This document shows positions 35,678 through 48,764 of a stretch of 64,000 bases of DNA, in pieces. Numbering within the stretch: the stretch's first letter is position 1; each line of letters opens with the position of its first letter. The notes under the pieces were generated by a model that was given only the letters and a program-made list of their open reading frames with translations, made no database searches and was not told the DNA's origin. Where the stretch lies: NCBI GenBank assembly GCA_022393335.1, contig JAJEKB010001367.1, forward strand, positions 122,250 to 186,249, given 5' to 3'. The DNA comes from Macrotrachela quadricornifera (Eukaryota; Rotifera; Eurotatoria; Philodinida; Philodinidae). Both the position numbers and the translations under genes were made by a program.

Positions 35678-38600
35678 AGAATTTTATTTTGTCAAAATTA
35701 ATCAAATCAATGAAACTATGATGGTTTTATTTGTTCTTTTTCTTTTTATGTCATCGTCGTCATATATTGGAAGACGAATTTCAATCAATACGATTTTAAC
35801 TTTCTTTCCTTTATCTAATAGATGTCACTATATTACAAAATATTCTACTAAAAACGAAGTAAAATAGTTCAATTTTGAACTAAATATTTCATCTCATGAA
35901 GGAGTGTTTGATCACATGTAGACAAATTCAAAATTATATTTAGTAAGAATATTGAAGTCATTTATAGAAAAAATTCTTTATGCTTATGTCAGATTTTCTC
36001 TATCTATGTATACAAAGTTTCATGTCAAAATAAGAATAAGATCCTTCCATTGCATTGTTTCAAAATAATTATTTCTACCTGTTGGTCATCGTTTTTCTTC
36101 AACTAATCCATTTTAGAATAAATAATAATATCAACATATCAAAAAAAAATAAACTTTTTGCAATTTTTTGTCGAACTGATCTCATTAAATCTTTATGAGC
36201 AGTTGATTCTGGACTATATTATGCTAAATTCATTTTTTTTATGAATATCATTTAGTGGAAACTCCTTTCAAAACCAGCTTTATTATTTTTCGTCCGATTT
36301 CAACAAAAACTTTCAAAGCATATTAGTTAAAGATATGGTGGATTGTGGACGAAATATTTCCTCCAACTTTCAACATACTAACAAGTTATAGTCAATCTAT
36401 AGGTAAAAATTACTCTGTAGACGTTCAAGATTTTTCATAATCAAGGTATGAGCTAATCTTCTATGGAAAATGTTTTCCTAATTTTTTTTCATCTATAATT
36501 GTTGACTTGTGTTCAAAGAAATTATGGTTATTTATGCAATTAAATTTTCCTACTTCAATATATAGTTGAACAGAGCGTTGGTGTTTCTATCGATTTACGT
36601 AATTTTGTTAGATTTTTGTAAAATTTTACAGTTGAATTTTTCCGAAAAATACTGTGGTTGAGTTTTCCATAAATATTCAATACTTTTTTTTACGTCGTTC
36701 AAATTTAAGGATTCTCTTTCAAGTAAAGCAATTGTGATCACTAATGAATTTAGCAAGACTAGAATATTAGCTTGCAACCTCTTCTTTCTAATACTTTTGA
36801 GAATTTACCAGATTTTTCAATACGATACAAAATAAATAAAATAAAAACTACATAATTCGATAAAGTTAATGATGTTCTATCCATCTATATCAAAATATCA
36901 AATATCTCGGGCATTTTATAAACACAGTAAGCAGGACTGCTAAATCAAAAAGTTATAAATCGAAACTTTTTAACAAAAATTTGGAATTTTTCTGTATCAC
37001 TTCAGAAGAAGTTTGAAAAGTAGATGTTTGACGTTCAAATACATATATGACCATTTTTTTTTATGGAAATATGCTTTGTTGTATCAACAGTTTGTCCGAA
37101 AGTTTTTACTGATACAGCTATTTTCTTCTTCAATCTAACTTATATTCATATTCAAATGATCGTATTCATTATTCATGACTAGATTTAATTCAGTATAATC
37201 CGAGACTCTTATCATGTGAAAAAGCACCTTCGTAAAGTTAAACTTCAGCCCGCGTTAAAGAAATTGTCAATTCAAATGAAATCTTTTTAATCAATACAAA
37301 GTATTTTATAGTCCCGAAAGGTTTTATATTCAAGCAATTGTACTTTATAAATAGTCTCAAAACTGTAAAACATAATGATTACAATAGAACAATGACAACG
37401 CATGAATTGCTAGTGAAAGTTAAATTAGAAGCTGTAATCAAACCCATTTAAGCTTGAATCTAGAGAAATAATAGATTTCGGAAAGAACGAAAGCGTTTAG
37501 AAAAAGTTCCAAAATTCGAAATTTTCCGAGTAATTTGAAAGATCTGGCAACAGTGACAGTAAGGCGCACAAAATTATCAATAACGAGATGAAGCTATATG
37601 TAGTTGATTTTTCAATAAATTATCTACTTTTTTTTTATATGTTATTGAAAACATAATATTGAACGGCATAGATGTTTCAATTTGACTAAAATTAATATCT
37701 TGCTATTTATGAAGTGAAATGTTCGAACATTAAAGAAAATTAATTTATCTATAATCGAAATACCAGAGAAAAGCGATTGATTTGAGATATAACTATAGTT
37801 TATAAGGTATACGTTACACCTCTTCATAAACTGATTCATATGCGTAATACGCTCATTATATCAGACAATGTATCTAAATTGCAATAGGAGTAAAAAAAAG
37901 AAACTCACAAAGAGTATGATAATCAACAATTTTAAAAACACTCTGTAAACTTTTCTTTTACTTTTTTTCTTGTATTATTCTATTCTAATATGAAAAAATT
38001 CTGTAGAAATAAGAATTTAGAAATTTATAATGTGTCCTAAATTTTTCTCAAAATGTTTCAAACTCCATTTATCCCTGTTAGGTAATGGGATATATCTTTC
38101 ACTCCACCGTCTTGATTCTTCTCTTGTTTTTTTATATTCATACATTATTCTTTTACTTGATTTATTCCTTTTATTATCTTCGTTGGATGTTTCCTTTTCT
38201 GTCTTTTGTATATATAGTTGTGATTTTTGTTCTCAATAAAAGAGTGAAGAAGAAGAAGATAGAAGAAATATGAATGTCGAAGCTAACAATTCCACTTCTA
38301 AGTCTTTTAAAATATCTCAATCCCGAATATTCTATAGCGAAAAATTTTCAAGATCGCTTTGATCGTCCCATGGAGATAGGACAAATAGCACGTTTCAACA
38401 GATCTCAAACTAGTACTAATACTAATATTATTCAATGATAATATGGACCAATAGAAAATGTCATTGATATTGTTACATACCCACCTATGATCGTTTAAAC
38501 TTCTTTGTGATCATTATTTTCTTGGTTAAATAAAAGTAAAAAAATTAGTAAAAATATTTATTATTTAGTAAAACAAAACATTAACTAAATAAAGCTTATG

Positions 38601-40384
38601 CAGAAGATGAAAATCTTTTACTATCTTTAAATAAAAATTGTTTCATTCGATGAACAAAAAAATGATTAAATCTAATATCTTAGAGAATTTTTTTTTCTTA
38701 AAGAACGTTAGTCTTAAATAATGACTCTAACTTGAAACGATATATAATACTGTTATACATAAAAAAATATTTTTGCTCAATTTTTATTGTTTAATAACAT
38801 TCGCATAAATAATAATTCTAATATAATCTAAACGATCAAATATAATCAAATATCATCATACAATTTTTACAGCTTGTAGATAGATCTATCAAGAATTTTT
38901 TTTTAAAATTATTTTAAAACGTCGAAAAATCGATAATGAACGAATTATAATTGAAGCTAACCATGGAATTTGACATAAAACTTACTGTAATATGGTAATG
39001 TAAGAAGTTTAATAAGAAGATGGTGTCATTAAAAAATAAACTATAACTAATGATGATTTATCTAATGGTTCAAAATCATATCTAGTTCAAACAAGATTAA
39101 TCTTTTTATTTTCTTTTGAAAGTATACAAACAAAAAACGAAAAATTTAGTCATAAATAAAAATTTGTTAAGCTTGAATATATTCAATTGGAATAGGAAGA
39201 TATTCTTTAAAAGAATATGATCATTTTAATGGAAAATAAATAAATAGAAAAAGAAGAATATTAGTGATTTCATTAAGTATATTAAATGTAGTGATACGAG
39301 ATGTTGGTCAGTTTTTTAAACGATTAAGATATTGATGTCACTTTTACTAGCTGTTAATTGTTGTTGAATATTATTAAAGAAATTATCTTTATATCTAAAA
39401 ACCAAAAAAGAAATATATTTGTTTTTATTGATCTTATCGAAATTTTAAATGCATTAAGTAATCTCTTATGATTTAATGGACTAACTCTTATTCGAATAAA
39501 AAAAAATCTATTTTTATGATATTAATATTTTTTATTCATTTAAAGAGAGTAAATATCCATTTAATTATTGTTTCTTCATTAAATAGTTAGTTTTTGTGAG
39601 GAAAGTTATTATTAACCTCCTACATACTGACAAATTCTTTCGTTCTGTTCGATAAATTAGAAAATTCGAAAAATCTCTCTTCCTAACGTATTCAACTGAC
39701 TAACGATATGATAGAACACAAAAGAATATTTTCGTTCTTCTATTTTGTCTTCAATTTGAAAACAAAGATAAACAAGAGGTTAAGTTATTAAATTATTGAA
39801 TAGTCAGATCAAATATTATGTATATATAAATAAAAAAGAAAATAACTTAATGTAAAATATTTAAAATTAATGAAGAAAATAGAAATTTTTTGAAATATTT
39901 TTAATAATTTTTAATAAAAATTTTTAATTTCTAATTTTTAACTTTAATTTTAACAAGTATTAAGTAATTAAAATCTTAGTAATCTTGTTCACAAAAACTT
40001 GATGTAACTGATGATTTTCTTTTTAGTGAATATATTCTATTCGATTTTATCATTATTTATCTGATATAAGTTCAAACGAACGTGCTAATATTATAGTCAA
40101 TCAAATACAAATATAATAATAGTTACAATTTCTATGCGTCTTGAAAATATATGAAATATGATAAAAAAAATATTTATCTTTTTAATAGTAAAACCGTAGT
40201 TTTTTTTCTCTATCTTAATGGTTACTTTATCTTTTCGATTATAACATTTTCATTTGAATATGATTGAAAGGAAATTAATTACTTTTTTAAAATTTTATTA
40301 AAAACACAAAAAAAAAAAGAAGATGGGGATGGGAACAGAGATTAGGACTGGAATAAGGACAGGGATGGGGATAGTTTATTGTCT
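35678..40384. other. Gene-free AT-rich region
   Basis: About 4.7 kb upstream of TTC7. All frames are short and lack family features. Short traces that could be decayed coding sequence occur on the minus strand near 39260-39400, but they were too weak to call. Confidence 0.35.
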
Positions 40385-41137
40385 TTATTGGTGTCGTTGG
40401 GAGAGGAGTTCGAGGATTTGCTGTTGTTGTTGGGAGAGGCGGTCGAAGGATTGTTGTTGTTGTTGGGTGAGGGTGGTGAAGGTTCGTTGTTGGAGTTGGG
40501 ACATAATGGAGGAGAATTGATGTTGATATTGGAGGTGGAGGTGGTCGGGCTTGAAGAAAAAAAAAATTTATTATTCTGACTAGAAAAAAAAAGTAATAAG
40601 TGAATGGAAGAATGGTCAAACTTTTGTCTATTGGATCAACTAAATAATATGGTTCTCTCATTGAAAAATACAGATGAACAATGGTGATGATACTCACATA
40701 ATCGCAAGAAATAGAAGATGGGTATTTTTCTTTACACATTAATCTTATTTTCTTCTAACTCAACTGAATGAACGAACTGACACGTTGATTTTATCTAACT
40801 TTTTACGCTCTATTCTTATATTTCTATTTATCTCAATGTGTTCGTTACCATGTCAATTAATTGTGAACCACCCAGGTTGAACGATACGGACCGTATACGG
40901 CCTTCACAACATCAAAACGGACCGTGATACTGATCGTAATACCTGGCGCAATAATACGGCCCGTTTTGAACCCGTACATAGCCGTATAATAACCGTTTTG
41001 ATCCATCAGTATACTGATCGTGCTCGAGGTCTGTTGATAGGTGGGAGATGTTGGTCATAGGGGGGAGGTGGGGTTCGGATATTTGGATCATTAGGATACG
41101 GAGGATTGTTGTTGTTGTTGTTGTTAGGGTTATTCAT
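40385..41137 (-). CDS. Small Asn/Pro/Gln-rich protein with PPPPY motif
   Basis: Two exons, 41137-41015 and 40549-40385, giving 95 aa. Exon 1 begins MNNPNNNNNNNPPYPNDP and carries TPPPPYD; exon 2 reads SIMSQLQQRTF, then two five-Gln runs in a repeating pattern (LTQQQQQSFDRL, LSQQQQQILELL) ending LLSQRHQ. The helix-friendly spacing suggests a short coiled coil. PPPPY is a typical WW-domain or late-domain type motif. The 465-bp intron has a good GTATAC donor and a pyrimidine-rich acceptor (TTCTTCAAG). Codons are C-rich, unlike the neighbours. The family is unknown. A longer overlapping Pro-rich frame exists in exon 2, but it lacks a matching exon 1. Confidence 0.5.
40865..41014. other. GC-richer segment with repeated ACGG/CCGT words
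   Basis: Within the intron of the small PPPPY gene. ACGGACCGT occurs twice, with several further CCGTAT/ATACGG and TGATCGT words and the palindrome CAGTATACTG. It stands out from AT-rich surroundings. It may be a transposon fragment or an intronic regulatory cluster. Confidence 0.4.
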
Positions 41138-41449
41138 TTGAAAAAGAAGCAAACATATAAAATAATAATTTACAAATAAAAACACTATATCATTCTATCA
41201 CTGACTATATATATCTATATATTATATCACATGGCTTCTTTGATTCTTTTTTTTTCTCTCTATATTTTCAGTTGAATCCTGGATGGATATAGTAAGGTCA
41301 TATCGTAGCTAGTGTCCTACTAACCTATGTCGTAATCTTATAAATTTTATTGTCTCTCCTTCTTTAGTCTACGATTAGCTATGATTCATGATCGTTAGTA
41401 TATGTGAATGAAAAAAAAAGGTCATTTTTTCGTCACTACTTTGGTTGCA

Positions 41450-42341
41450 CTAAAAGTTCTAAGATCATTAAATAAAAATATCAAAATACAGAGATATTTT
41501 TAATTTTATTTGATAAAATGTTGAGGGTAGTTGCCATAATTATTTCTATCAAGGTCAATCCTTTTCTTACAATTTATTAAAAGTTTTTTGAGGTCTTTTT
41601 CAAAAAAATTTTTACTCTCTGAAAAACCACATGAGCTAGTCATGCTTCATTTGATTTATAAATTTAGTGGAATTTTGTTCTTGAATGTCAGTTGCATTCT
41701 AACATTACTAATTATGGGATATGAATTTATTTTAAATAGGTCAGTCAGAAGTCATCTGATATTAACTGGCTTATTGAAGATGAACTGTTATAGACTATTG
41801 GTCATAGAGAAAGATGTGAAGCAAAACTTCGTTTAGTATATTCATTAAATCTAATAGTCCTGAATGTAGATGAAGGTAAGCCTGTAGATCAAAAATATTA
41901 TATTGAAAATTATCTGAACCCTTTTGTGAATGAAATATGGAAACAAACATAGACATCAAATTCAAAATGTACAAAACTGCTTAAAGATGATCGTTGACTT
42001 CATACTCATTTGATTTTATTAAGCGTTTGACAGACGAAGATATCAATACAAAGTTATACAATCACATTTGCCAAGCCTAGTACTATGTAATTTGTGGCTA
42101 ACTAGTTTTATCGAATGTACTAGTTTAAGTGATTAAATAAATGAAATATGATTAGATCATATGGTTTCCAATAGAGTAAAAAATTTTTTTGACAAAGATT
42201 TTAAAAAAATTCTTAATAAATTGTAAGAAAGGATTAACCTTGATATAAATAATCATGGCAACTATCCTCAACATTTTACCAAATAAAATTGAAAATACCT
42301 CTGCATCTTGATATCTTTTTTTAATGATCTAGAAACTTTTG
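41450..42341. mobile_element. Foldback element, about 890 bp
   Basis: Arms of about 175 bp: 41450-41625 pairs with the reverse complement of 42168-42341. Landmarks are AAAATGTTGAGGGTAGTTGCC on the left and its complement near 42251-42285 on the right. The interior has no recognisable transposase. A relative of the right arm is at 55365-55470. Confidence 0.65.
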
Positions 42342-43134
42342 ATTAGACCTAAGTAAAGGAAAAATACAATAAAAGCCAGAAAGGGTCACAAAGCAATTTT
42401 TATGGTCTACCTCGAAGATGACTCATAAGAGATAGTCTCGCTTTGTCCTGCCTTTAGAACAGGACAGAACATATGATTTAATTTTTAGAAAAATCAAATA
42501 TTATTCCATCGTCTCTCTCGATGTTTTTGCTAAGCAACAATCGTAATTTATTTGAATAAAATTCAAAATGATGTTCATATATATTTCAATGAATTTTTAA
42601 CAATAACTTATTACAGAAAATTTTATTCATGAAATTTATTAATATAATAAATAGTTTTATAGTCCTTTTCTTCGACGATTCTTCTAAAAAAACTAAAGTT
42701 TCTATTTAGAATTGAAATTCAAATAGTATAAATTTAGTTTTGACATTTTTATTTCTCATTTCAACGATTATTGTCTGATTTTTTCATTGTTGAGATCAGC
42801 AAGATAAAATAAATCAAGAGTCATTTTAAAACTTTTATCAATAATAATTTTTTTAAAAATTCAAATGCTATCTAAATACAAATCTTATTCAATTTTTGTT
42901 TATGAACGTGTTCTATTTATTAATTGATAGTTAATAGAATAAATTTATGCAACATCCATTCTTGAAAGACAATTATTTATTTTAATTAACTAATGAAATG
43001 AAAATCAACATAACAAATTCTACTTCTAAAAAACCTCCATCAATACAACGCATATTCATTGATCATTTCATTATCTTTCTTGTTAATTATCAATCATCAG
43101 CTACATTTTCAGCTGTCAAACAGTTGTTATATCA
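42342..43134. other. Spacer without a recognised gene
   Basis: AT-rich; nothing supportable was found. Confidence 0.35.
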
Positions 43135-43203
43135 CCCACGAAAAAAATTTTCGAGTAAAAACCGCGGTTAACCGCGGTTTTTTTTTAAGAATTTTTTCGT
43201 GGG
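43135..43203. mobile_element. 69-bp palindromic mini-element
   Basis: Outer inverted repeat CCCACGAAAAAAATTTT/AAGAATTTTTTCGTGGG and, at its centre (43157-43182), a perfect 26-bp palindrome built from two CCGCGG cores. The whole segment can fold into one hairpin. The CpG-rich core is unusual in this AT-rich sequence. Confidence 0.65.
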
Positions 43204-43379
43204 CAGAGTAGCACCTAAATTTTCTTTCGTTTTAATTATCTCAAAACAAAAAAAAACCTAAAGTTTGAAAAAAAATCGTCTTTTTTTGATGCTTCTCGTG
43301 AATAAACTAAAGTCTCTATTTAGAAACGAATTTCGAACGGTATAAATTTGGTCTTCATATTTTCATACGGTGTTTGAAT

Positions 43380-43960
43380 CATAATTTTCTAATCTCCGGC
43401 TGTCGAGATCATAGCGTCACAAATACAGTATTTTTTATTCGTACGAATATAGTAAAGAAAGAAAGAAAGAAAAGTAAAATTATTATTATTTCTATTTGAT
43501 TGTATATTTAATAAAATATCACATTTAACAATACTTCTTGCAACAGCTTTTATTTCTGTTTCAAATTTTCTTTCAAGAATAAGTGAACAAACATAATTAA
43601 ATGCTTGAACAGACCAATTATTTAATAGATGTTGAGCTATAATTTGCTTGTATTGCCCATGAATTGACATTTAAATGCAAGTGAAGCATTTTTTAATAAA
43701 GATAATTGAAGTACATGTGCTACATTATAGTAAATATTAAATATTCATTTATATTTTATACTAAATAGAAGAAAATTTCCATTGATCAGTAGAAACTTGT
43801 TCTGTATTTGCCCAATCAAAAAGAAAAAACTTTAAAAGTAACATTATTAATACGATGCATTATTCTTGCTCGATAATATTCATACTGTTTAACAAGTTGA
43901 TTTGTTGGTGCCTTTTGTGATAATAGTATAAATGATGCAGCACATATTATATTAACTTAA
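43380..43960 (-). pseudogene. Decayed coding remnant of unknown family
   Basis: Minus-strand open stretches read as protein in two frames: 43960-43820 (SFILLSQKAPTNQLVKQYEY), a frame change to LFDWANTEQVSTDQWKFSS near 43800, then MSIHGQYKQIIAQHLLNNWS from 43670 and SLILERKFETEIKAVARSIV. The helical look and compatible codon style suggest one old gene broken by frameshifts. I do not recognise the family. Confidence 0.35.
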
Positions 43961-44520
43961 AATTGATGTTGATCATAATAAAACTAATGGACATGATAAT
44001 ATATAATATATAATTTATTTTTTTTGATTTGTCTATTTATTTCTCTATAAATATATTGAGGCTAAAATTGATTTATATCAACAAGAGTTGATAGATTTAT
44101 TGTTAAATATTGATATTTAATATCCAGTAATTTTGTTTATACTAATGAATAAATTATTGCTGTAGCAGAAATAAAAATATTTTTTTTATTATTCATTCTA
44201 CATAATCAACCAACGACCAACCGTGCTCATTTGATGATTGGTGATTTGGTTAAACTTTTTTTATATGTTATAGTAGCAACTGTTTGCTGAATTCTTACAA
44301 ATGTCGCTTGAAAAAATCTTCTAGCCTTATCGAAGTATTTTAATTTTTCTAAGATCAGTCTCGTTAAAAAAACCTATCGTTTACTAATTTCTTTTTTTTT
44401 GTGTTATTGGTGATACTCCATATATCATCAAAGATATATTCATTTTGCTTGAAATATATTTTAAGCGCAGCTAATTCCTCGAAAATAATTATCTCAAATC
44501 AATGGCTTATTAAGAAGTTA

Positions 44521-45625
44521 CAGTAAAACATCTCGATAGTGAACACTAATGGGACCGTCCATAAAACGTTCACTAAAAGAGGTGTTCATTATATGGAGGT
44601 TTGCTATTGAGTAAACTTTAACATGCGTATAATGCATGATGAGTACCGATCTATTTTTTTGAAAATTTATTTTAATTAATGCATAGAACAAAAAAAGTAT
44701 TCTTTCATTTATGACAGATGTTTAATCAATTTTTATGAAATAAGATAACAAAATAATATTTTTTTCATCCATTATGCAGCCTGGACCAAAAGTAACAGGA
44801 CAAATCTTTTTCTACTTTTTTCTTTACTCATTGATAGTTACATCTCATATTTATACAACATATCCTAGATGAAACCAGTCAGAGATGTACCGTATAACCT
44901 GCTTCTTACGTCTTAATTTGTTTAAATCATATAAATATATTTCAACTGCTTCTTTGAGAATACATAGAAGATTATGTTTCTCGAGTTACGTCCAATTGTA
45001 TATTTCTGTCTGCTTATTTCAATACGAAAAACATTGGATTCAATTTATTTTTTGTATCCCTTTAGCCTGAAGAATTTCAAATTCTAATAAAATTGAACGC
45101 AACAGGGAAAATGTCAAATCTCTTCTGCGTACAGTCACATAGAAGCAATTATTATAACACATATTTATATAATTTGAAACAAATTAGTACTTCTAAAGGC
45201 TGAATATATAGCACATCTCTAGCTAGTATTTTCTAGAATATGTGATATAAATACGAGATGTCACTGTCAATGTATAACGAAGAACAAGCCGAAAAAATTA
45301 TTTATTCTGTTACTTTTGGCCCATCCTGTACAGCTGATCAATTTGTCGTCGACTACTCATTTTCATTGCTCTTTTTGTTTCCTACGTACGATAAATTTTC
45401 ATGTGATGAATTGTCCGTCATTGATTGTGCTCATCACCTCTTTAAAATGTACGCTATATTGTCTTTTTTTTGTCGCTTGCTTTATACACATGCGTGTACT
45501 TTATTGTACGTATGTTCACTTTATAGAGGCCCATTCACAGCAAAAAACAATCGGGGGGACCGAAGCATGTGTTCAAAGGAGAGGTGCTCACTGTATAGAG
45601 ATGTTCACTAACAGAGGTTTTACTG
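44521..45625. mobile_element. Outer TA-flanked foldback element (pogo/Tc1-like ends)
   Basis: Ends CAGTAAAACATCTCGATAGT on the left and the complement of CAGTAAAACCTCTGTTAGTG on the right, each bordered by TA (44519-44520 and 45626-45627). GTGAACA/TGTTCAC words and GGGACC/GGTCCC recur in both arms. A second element (44777-45328) lies inside it. No transposase was seen. Confidence 0.65.
44777..45328. mobile_element. Inner Tc1-like MITE, about 552 bp
   Basis: Left end CAGCCTGGACCAAAAGTAAC, right end the complement of CAGGATGGGCCAAAAGTAAC, followed by TA at 45329-45330. It lies wholly inside the element at 44521-45625. Frames at 45258-45654 cross both elements and are not genes. Confidence 0.65.
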
Positions 45626-45681
45626 TAACTGATAGTATAAAGCATTCGACGTAACGTTGCTTTTTTTGATATTATCTACAT

Positions 45682-45724
45682 AAGAACACACAGACAGACA
45701 AACATTCTTCTTTATATATATAGA
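45682..45724 (-). mobile_element. Helitron 5' terminus, fragment
   Basis: On the minus strand this reads TCTATATATATAAAGAAG followed by TTTGTCTGTCTGTG, preceded by A. This matches the 5' end of the Helitron at 53971. No 3' terminus was recognised downstream of it. Confidence 0.5.
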
Positions 45725-46936
45725 TCAATAAGGTTTATTCAGTAAATAAATAGATGGAGGTGGTTTATTTAAAATCAAACAGTAGGATTTTGCATAATTA
45801 TAGAAGATTTTCTATGTAGTTTACTGTAAGAAATAGTGTGAGATTTCTGAGACCACGATTTTTTACGTGATCGTCTTGGGATTATAATCAAGAATAACGA
45901 AGAAAATGACAATTACAAATGAATACAAATTTCTTGCTGATCTTGCTAAGTAACTGATTTCTAAACTTCGGTATATCTCAGGTAAAAAACTCAAACGTTT
46001 GTTTCGACAAGATCTTATCTGATCTTGACAAAAAAATATGTATTCATTTACTACAGGGTAGCATCAAACCGTCAACATGAGTCTTGAATATGAACAAATA
46101 TTTAGCAATATTTCAATTACTAAGTCGCTTTTCGACCTTACAAAATAAAATTTTTGCAAAAATAATTCATCTAATGAAGTAGTCTAGAAAACTCATGTTC
46201 TTGTTATGCGTCTCCATAGCGGCAAAATATTGAAAGTTAAAATATTATTCGACATAGACGAAACCTATCCACAGATGTTCAATTCATGATGCAATTTCCA
46301 AATAAAATCTTTTAATAAAATCTAGATCACATGCCGTTGCATTAAATATTTTGTGAATGTCATTTTGAAGAAAAGAATATTTAATATAACCTGACATCCA
46401 GATTATTTAGTTCTGGACTTGTCAATAACGGAAACCTATTCATTCTGTAGATGATGTCTATTCAGAAAAAATAATTACAAGTTTAAATTTAGAATTTAAA
46501 TTATAAAACGTATTCTTTTCAGAATGATAATTGAAGGCAATAGCACTATAAGAACAATGTCTAAAATAACATTTATCTTAGCAATAATCATTAATACTAT
46601 GTAGAAAAATAAATGAAAATCTAGCATGAAATGCTAAATAAATCATATAGACATTTTTCTGCGTCAATTTTTTTACAAGTTTTAATACCGGCATCCTTCA
46701 TCGTCGTTGCTCCCGTCGTCTTTCATTATTAATATAGGAATATATATAATGTGTTCTTCTTAATAAATGTAACAAGAAAAGATTTGTCAAAAGGAAGAAA
46801 ATTTTCCATCAGAGATAATCCTGATTGGAATGACGAGATAGAAATCATAGATTAACCACTTGATTTCAATTTAACTTCCGATTCACCAAACTAAATCACA
46901 AAAGAAAAAAAGAAATAAATATCGACATTTCTCATT
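45725..46936. other. Spacer without a recognised gene
   Basis: AT-rich; no features supportable. Confidence 0.35.
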
Positions 46937-47884
46937 TTAATCAATGCAAACTCTTACGGTCACATGAGATCGTCGTTGAAATCTTTTCTTGATCGCTAAT
47001 TTTAATGGATCAGTTAATTGAAATAAAGTAATAACTAAAAACACCATCGATACAGTTATAAATATATAAGCAATACGAAAATGATGTTTCGGTGCTCGAT
47101 TAAAGAATGATAAAAAGATTAATATTCCATATGGTGCACCGATTGTAGTGACAGCCATCACTAATGTAACAATTCGTCGAACCATTTTTAATTCTCGTTG
47201 TGCTCGTAAGAATGTGTTTGCAGGTGTACTATGTTTACTCATTTGTTTAACATATCGAACTAATTTAAAATAAATTATCATTAACAAAGATATCGGAATC
47301 ATATATCCACAATGTGCTCCATAGATAATTGGAAGAGAAAATCGAATTGGCGTTTGACATATTTGATTGTCAATATTATAACGAATATCACCAGTTAATA
47401 GAAATGGTAATGGAGCAACAAAAGAAAATATCCATGTCAATACAATCATATACACTTGTGTTTGCATGGAACGCCAGAAAAATTTAGTAGGATAAACTGC
47501 TGTTAAATATCGATATAAGGCTGGTAAGATATATGAATTATTTTGTAAACCATATGTGACATAACATAAATATCCTCGAAAATTACACAAGAAATCTTGA
47601 TATATTCTTTGTTTAAGATCATTTTCAAGTGTAAAAATCCAAGAACTAAGTAAAGTACAACCGTAAAGAAGTGCAGCTAAGAATAAATTTCCAGTTAACA
47701 ACATTGGAACTGTATGACATGTTTTATCTTGAATAATAATCAACAAAAAACCACTGGACAGAATAATAACAATTAATGCACAGAAAATAATCAGAATATC
47801 CAGTGGAATAAACCATGGTTCAATAAGAATTCTTGTGGAATTTGTCGGATAGAAATTTTGTTCGATAGACAATGTTAAATTCAT
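46937..47884 (-). CDS. Rhodopsin-like G-protein-coupled receptor
   Basis: A single exon of 315 aa with seven hydrophobic segments. The N-terminus is short and outside, with NLT and NST glycosylation sequons. TM1 covers about residues 20-45 (FIPLDILIIFCALIVIILSS), TM3 ends in YRYLTAVYP in the place of the DRY box, loop 3 has RAQRELKMVRRIV, and TM7 ends FQLTDPLKLAIKKRF with DPLKL in place of NPxxY. A Cys before TM3 and one in loop 2 (NQICQTP) can form the usual disulfide. The ATG at 47884 is chosen because sequence further upstream in frame is poorly conserved in character. Ligand unknown; likely a lineage-expanded peptide-receptor-like family. Confidence 0.8.
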   Translation of the reverse strand: MNLTLSIEQNFYPTNSTRILIEPWFIPLDILIIFCALIVIILSSGFLLIIIQDKTCHTVPMLLTGNLFLAALLYGCTLLSSWIFTLENDLKQRIYQDFLCNFRGYLCYVTYGLQNNSYILPALYRYLTAVYPTKFFWRSMQTQVYMIVLTWIFSFVAPLPFLLTGDIRYNIDNQICQTPIRFSLPIIYGAHCGYMIPISLLMIIYFKLVRYVKQMSKHSTPANTFLRAQRELKMVRRIVTLVMAVTTIGAPYGILIFLSFFNRAPKHHFRIAYIFITVSMVFLVITLFQLTDPLKLAIKKRFQRRSHVTVRVCID

Positions 47885-48764
47885 TCTTTTTTTTCTTCTA
47901 AAATAGAAATGAACACAAAAGAAGAAATAAAACAAAAGACCTGCAATATTAGAAAATGTTAATTTTTTATCAAGTGAATAAGTCATAAGCACTACATTCG
48001 GAAATAAGATCCGTTTTTATTAGAGTCGGATGAATATTTTCTTTTCTTTTCTTCTTATACTTGAGAAAAATGCGAATCCAAGAACAAAAAAAATAGAGCA
48101 AATTACAGATCCTCTTTCAAGAAATGTCTTTAAGGAAAAAAAAAGAATCTCAACAAACCCTCACATATGACGTCTAATAAATAGACAGATTTTAGCAAAT
48201 AAAAGTATGTCCGAGCAAGTACCTCTGTACTTTAAACTAAGAATGCGTATGCTTAAGTCATCATAATTACTAAAGGAGAAAAGAAAACATTTTGATAATG
48301 ACTAAATGATCTTAAATACGTAATTAAAAAAACGTTGTTTTTTTTTCGGAGGATCTATTATCTTTGCTAACGAGCGTCTGTTTCGAAAAGAAAATTTTGT
48401 TTTTGACAAGCGCAAAATTATAAAGTATCATTGACATGTTTATTTCTAATTGTTCTGGCTTATTTACACAAAGACTTCGATTAAAAAAGTCAGTGGCGTG
48501 ATCAGCCTGAATAAGCTACTGATATTATTTTTCAATCAACTTCCTAGTAAAGACTGATGCTTCGTGTGCATTAACTATCAATCAAGGGAGCTATTGAAAA
48601 TAATAATTCAGTATATTCAACGTTCTACACTTTTATAGATATGTCATGCTTGAAATTATCTAGTTTAACTCAATGAGCAATCTATGTCAGTTGAATTCTA
48701 TTTTTAAAATATGACGTCAAAGCTTTTTTTTAACTCTTTAAACTGTTGTTACTTGGATATTAAA
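47885..48764. other. Spacer between the GPCR and its decayed copy
   Basis: No gene recognised. Confidence 0.35.

Noticed and set aside
38030..38273. Overlapping plus-strand frames rich in Leu/Phe
   Set aside because: Pyrimidine-rich tract producing hydrophobic translations; no start context or homologue.
40287..40739. 150-codon Pro-rich minus-strand frame
   Set aside because: Proline runs come from the shifted frame of a Gln-rich exon; the alternative frame joins a proper first exon with start codon and splice sites.
45258..45654. Two overlapping plus-strand open frames of 112-117 codons
   Set aside because: They run across the junctions of two nested transposons and have no family features.
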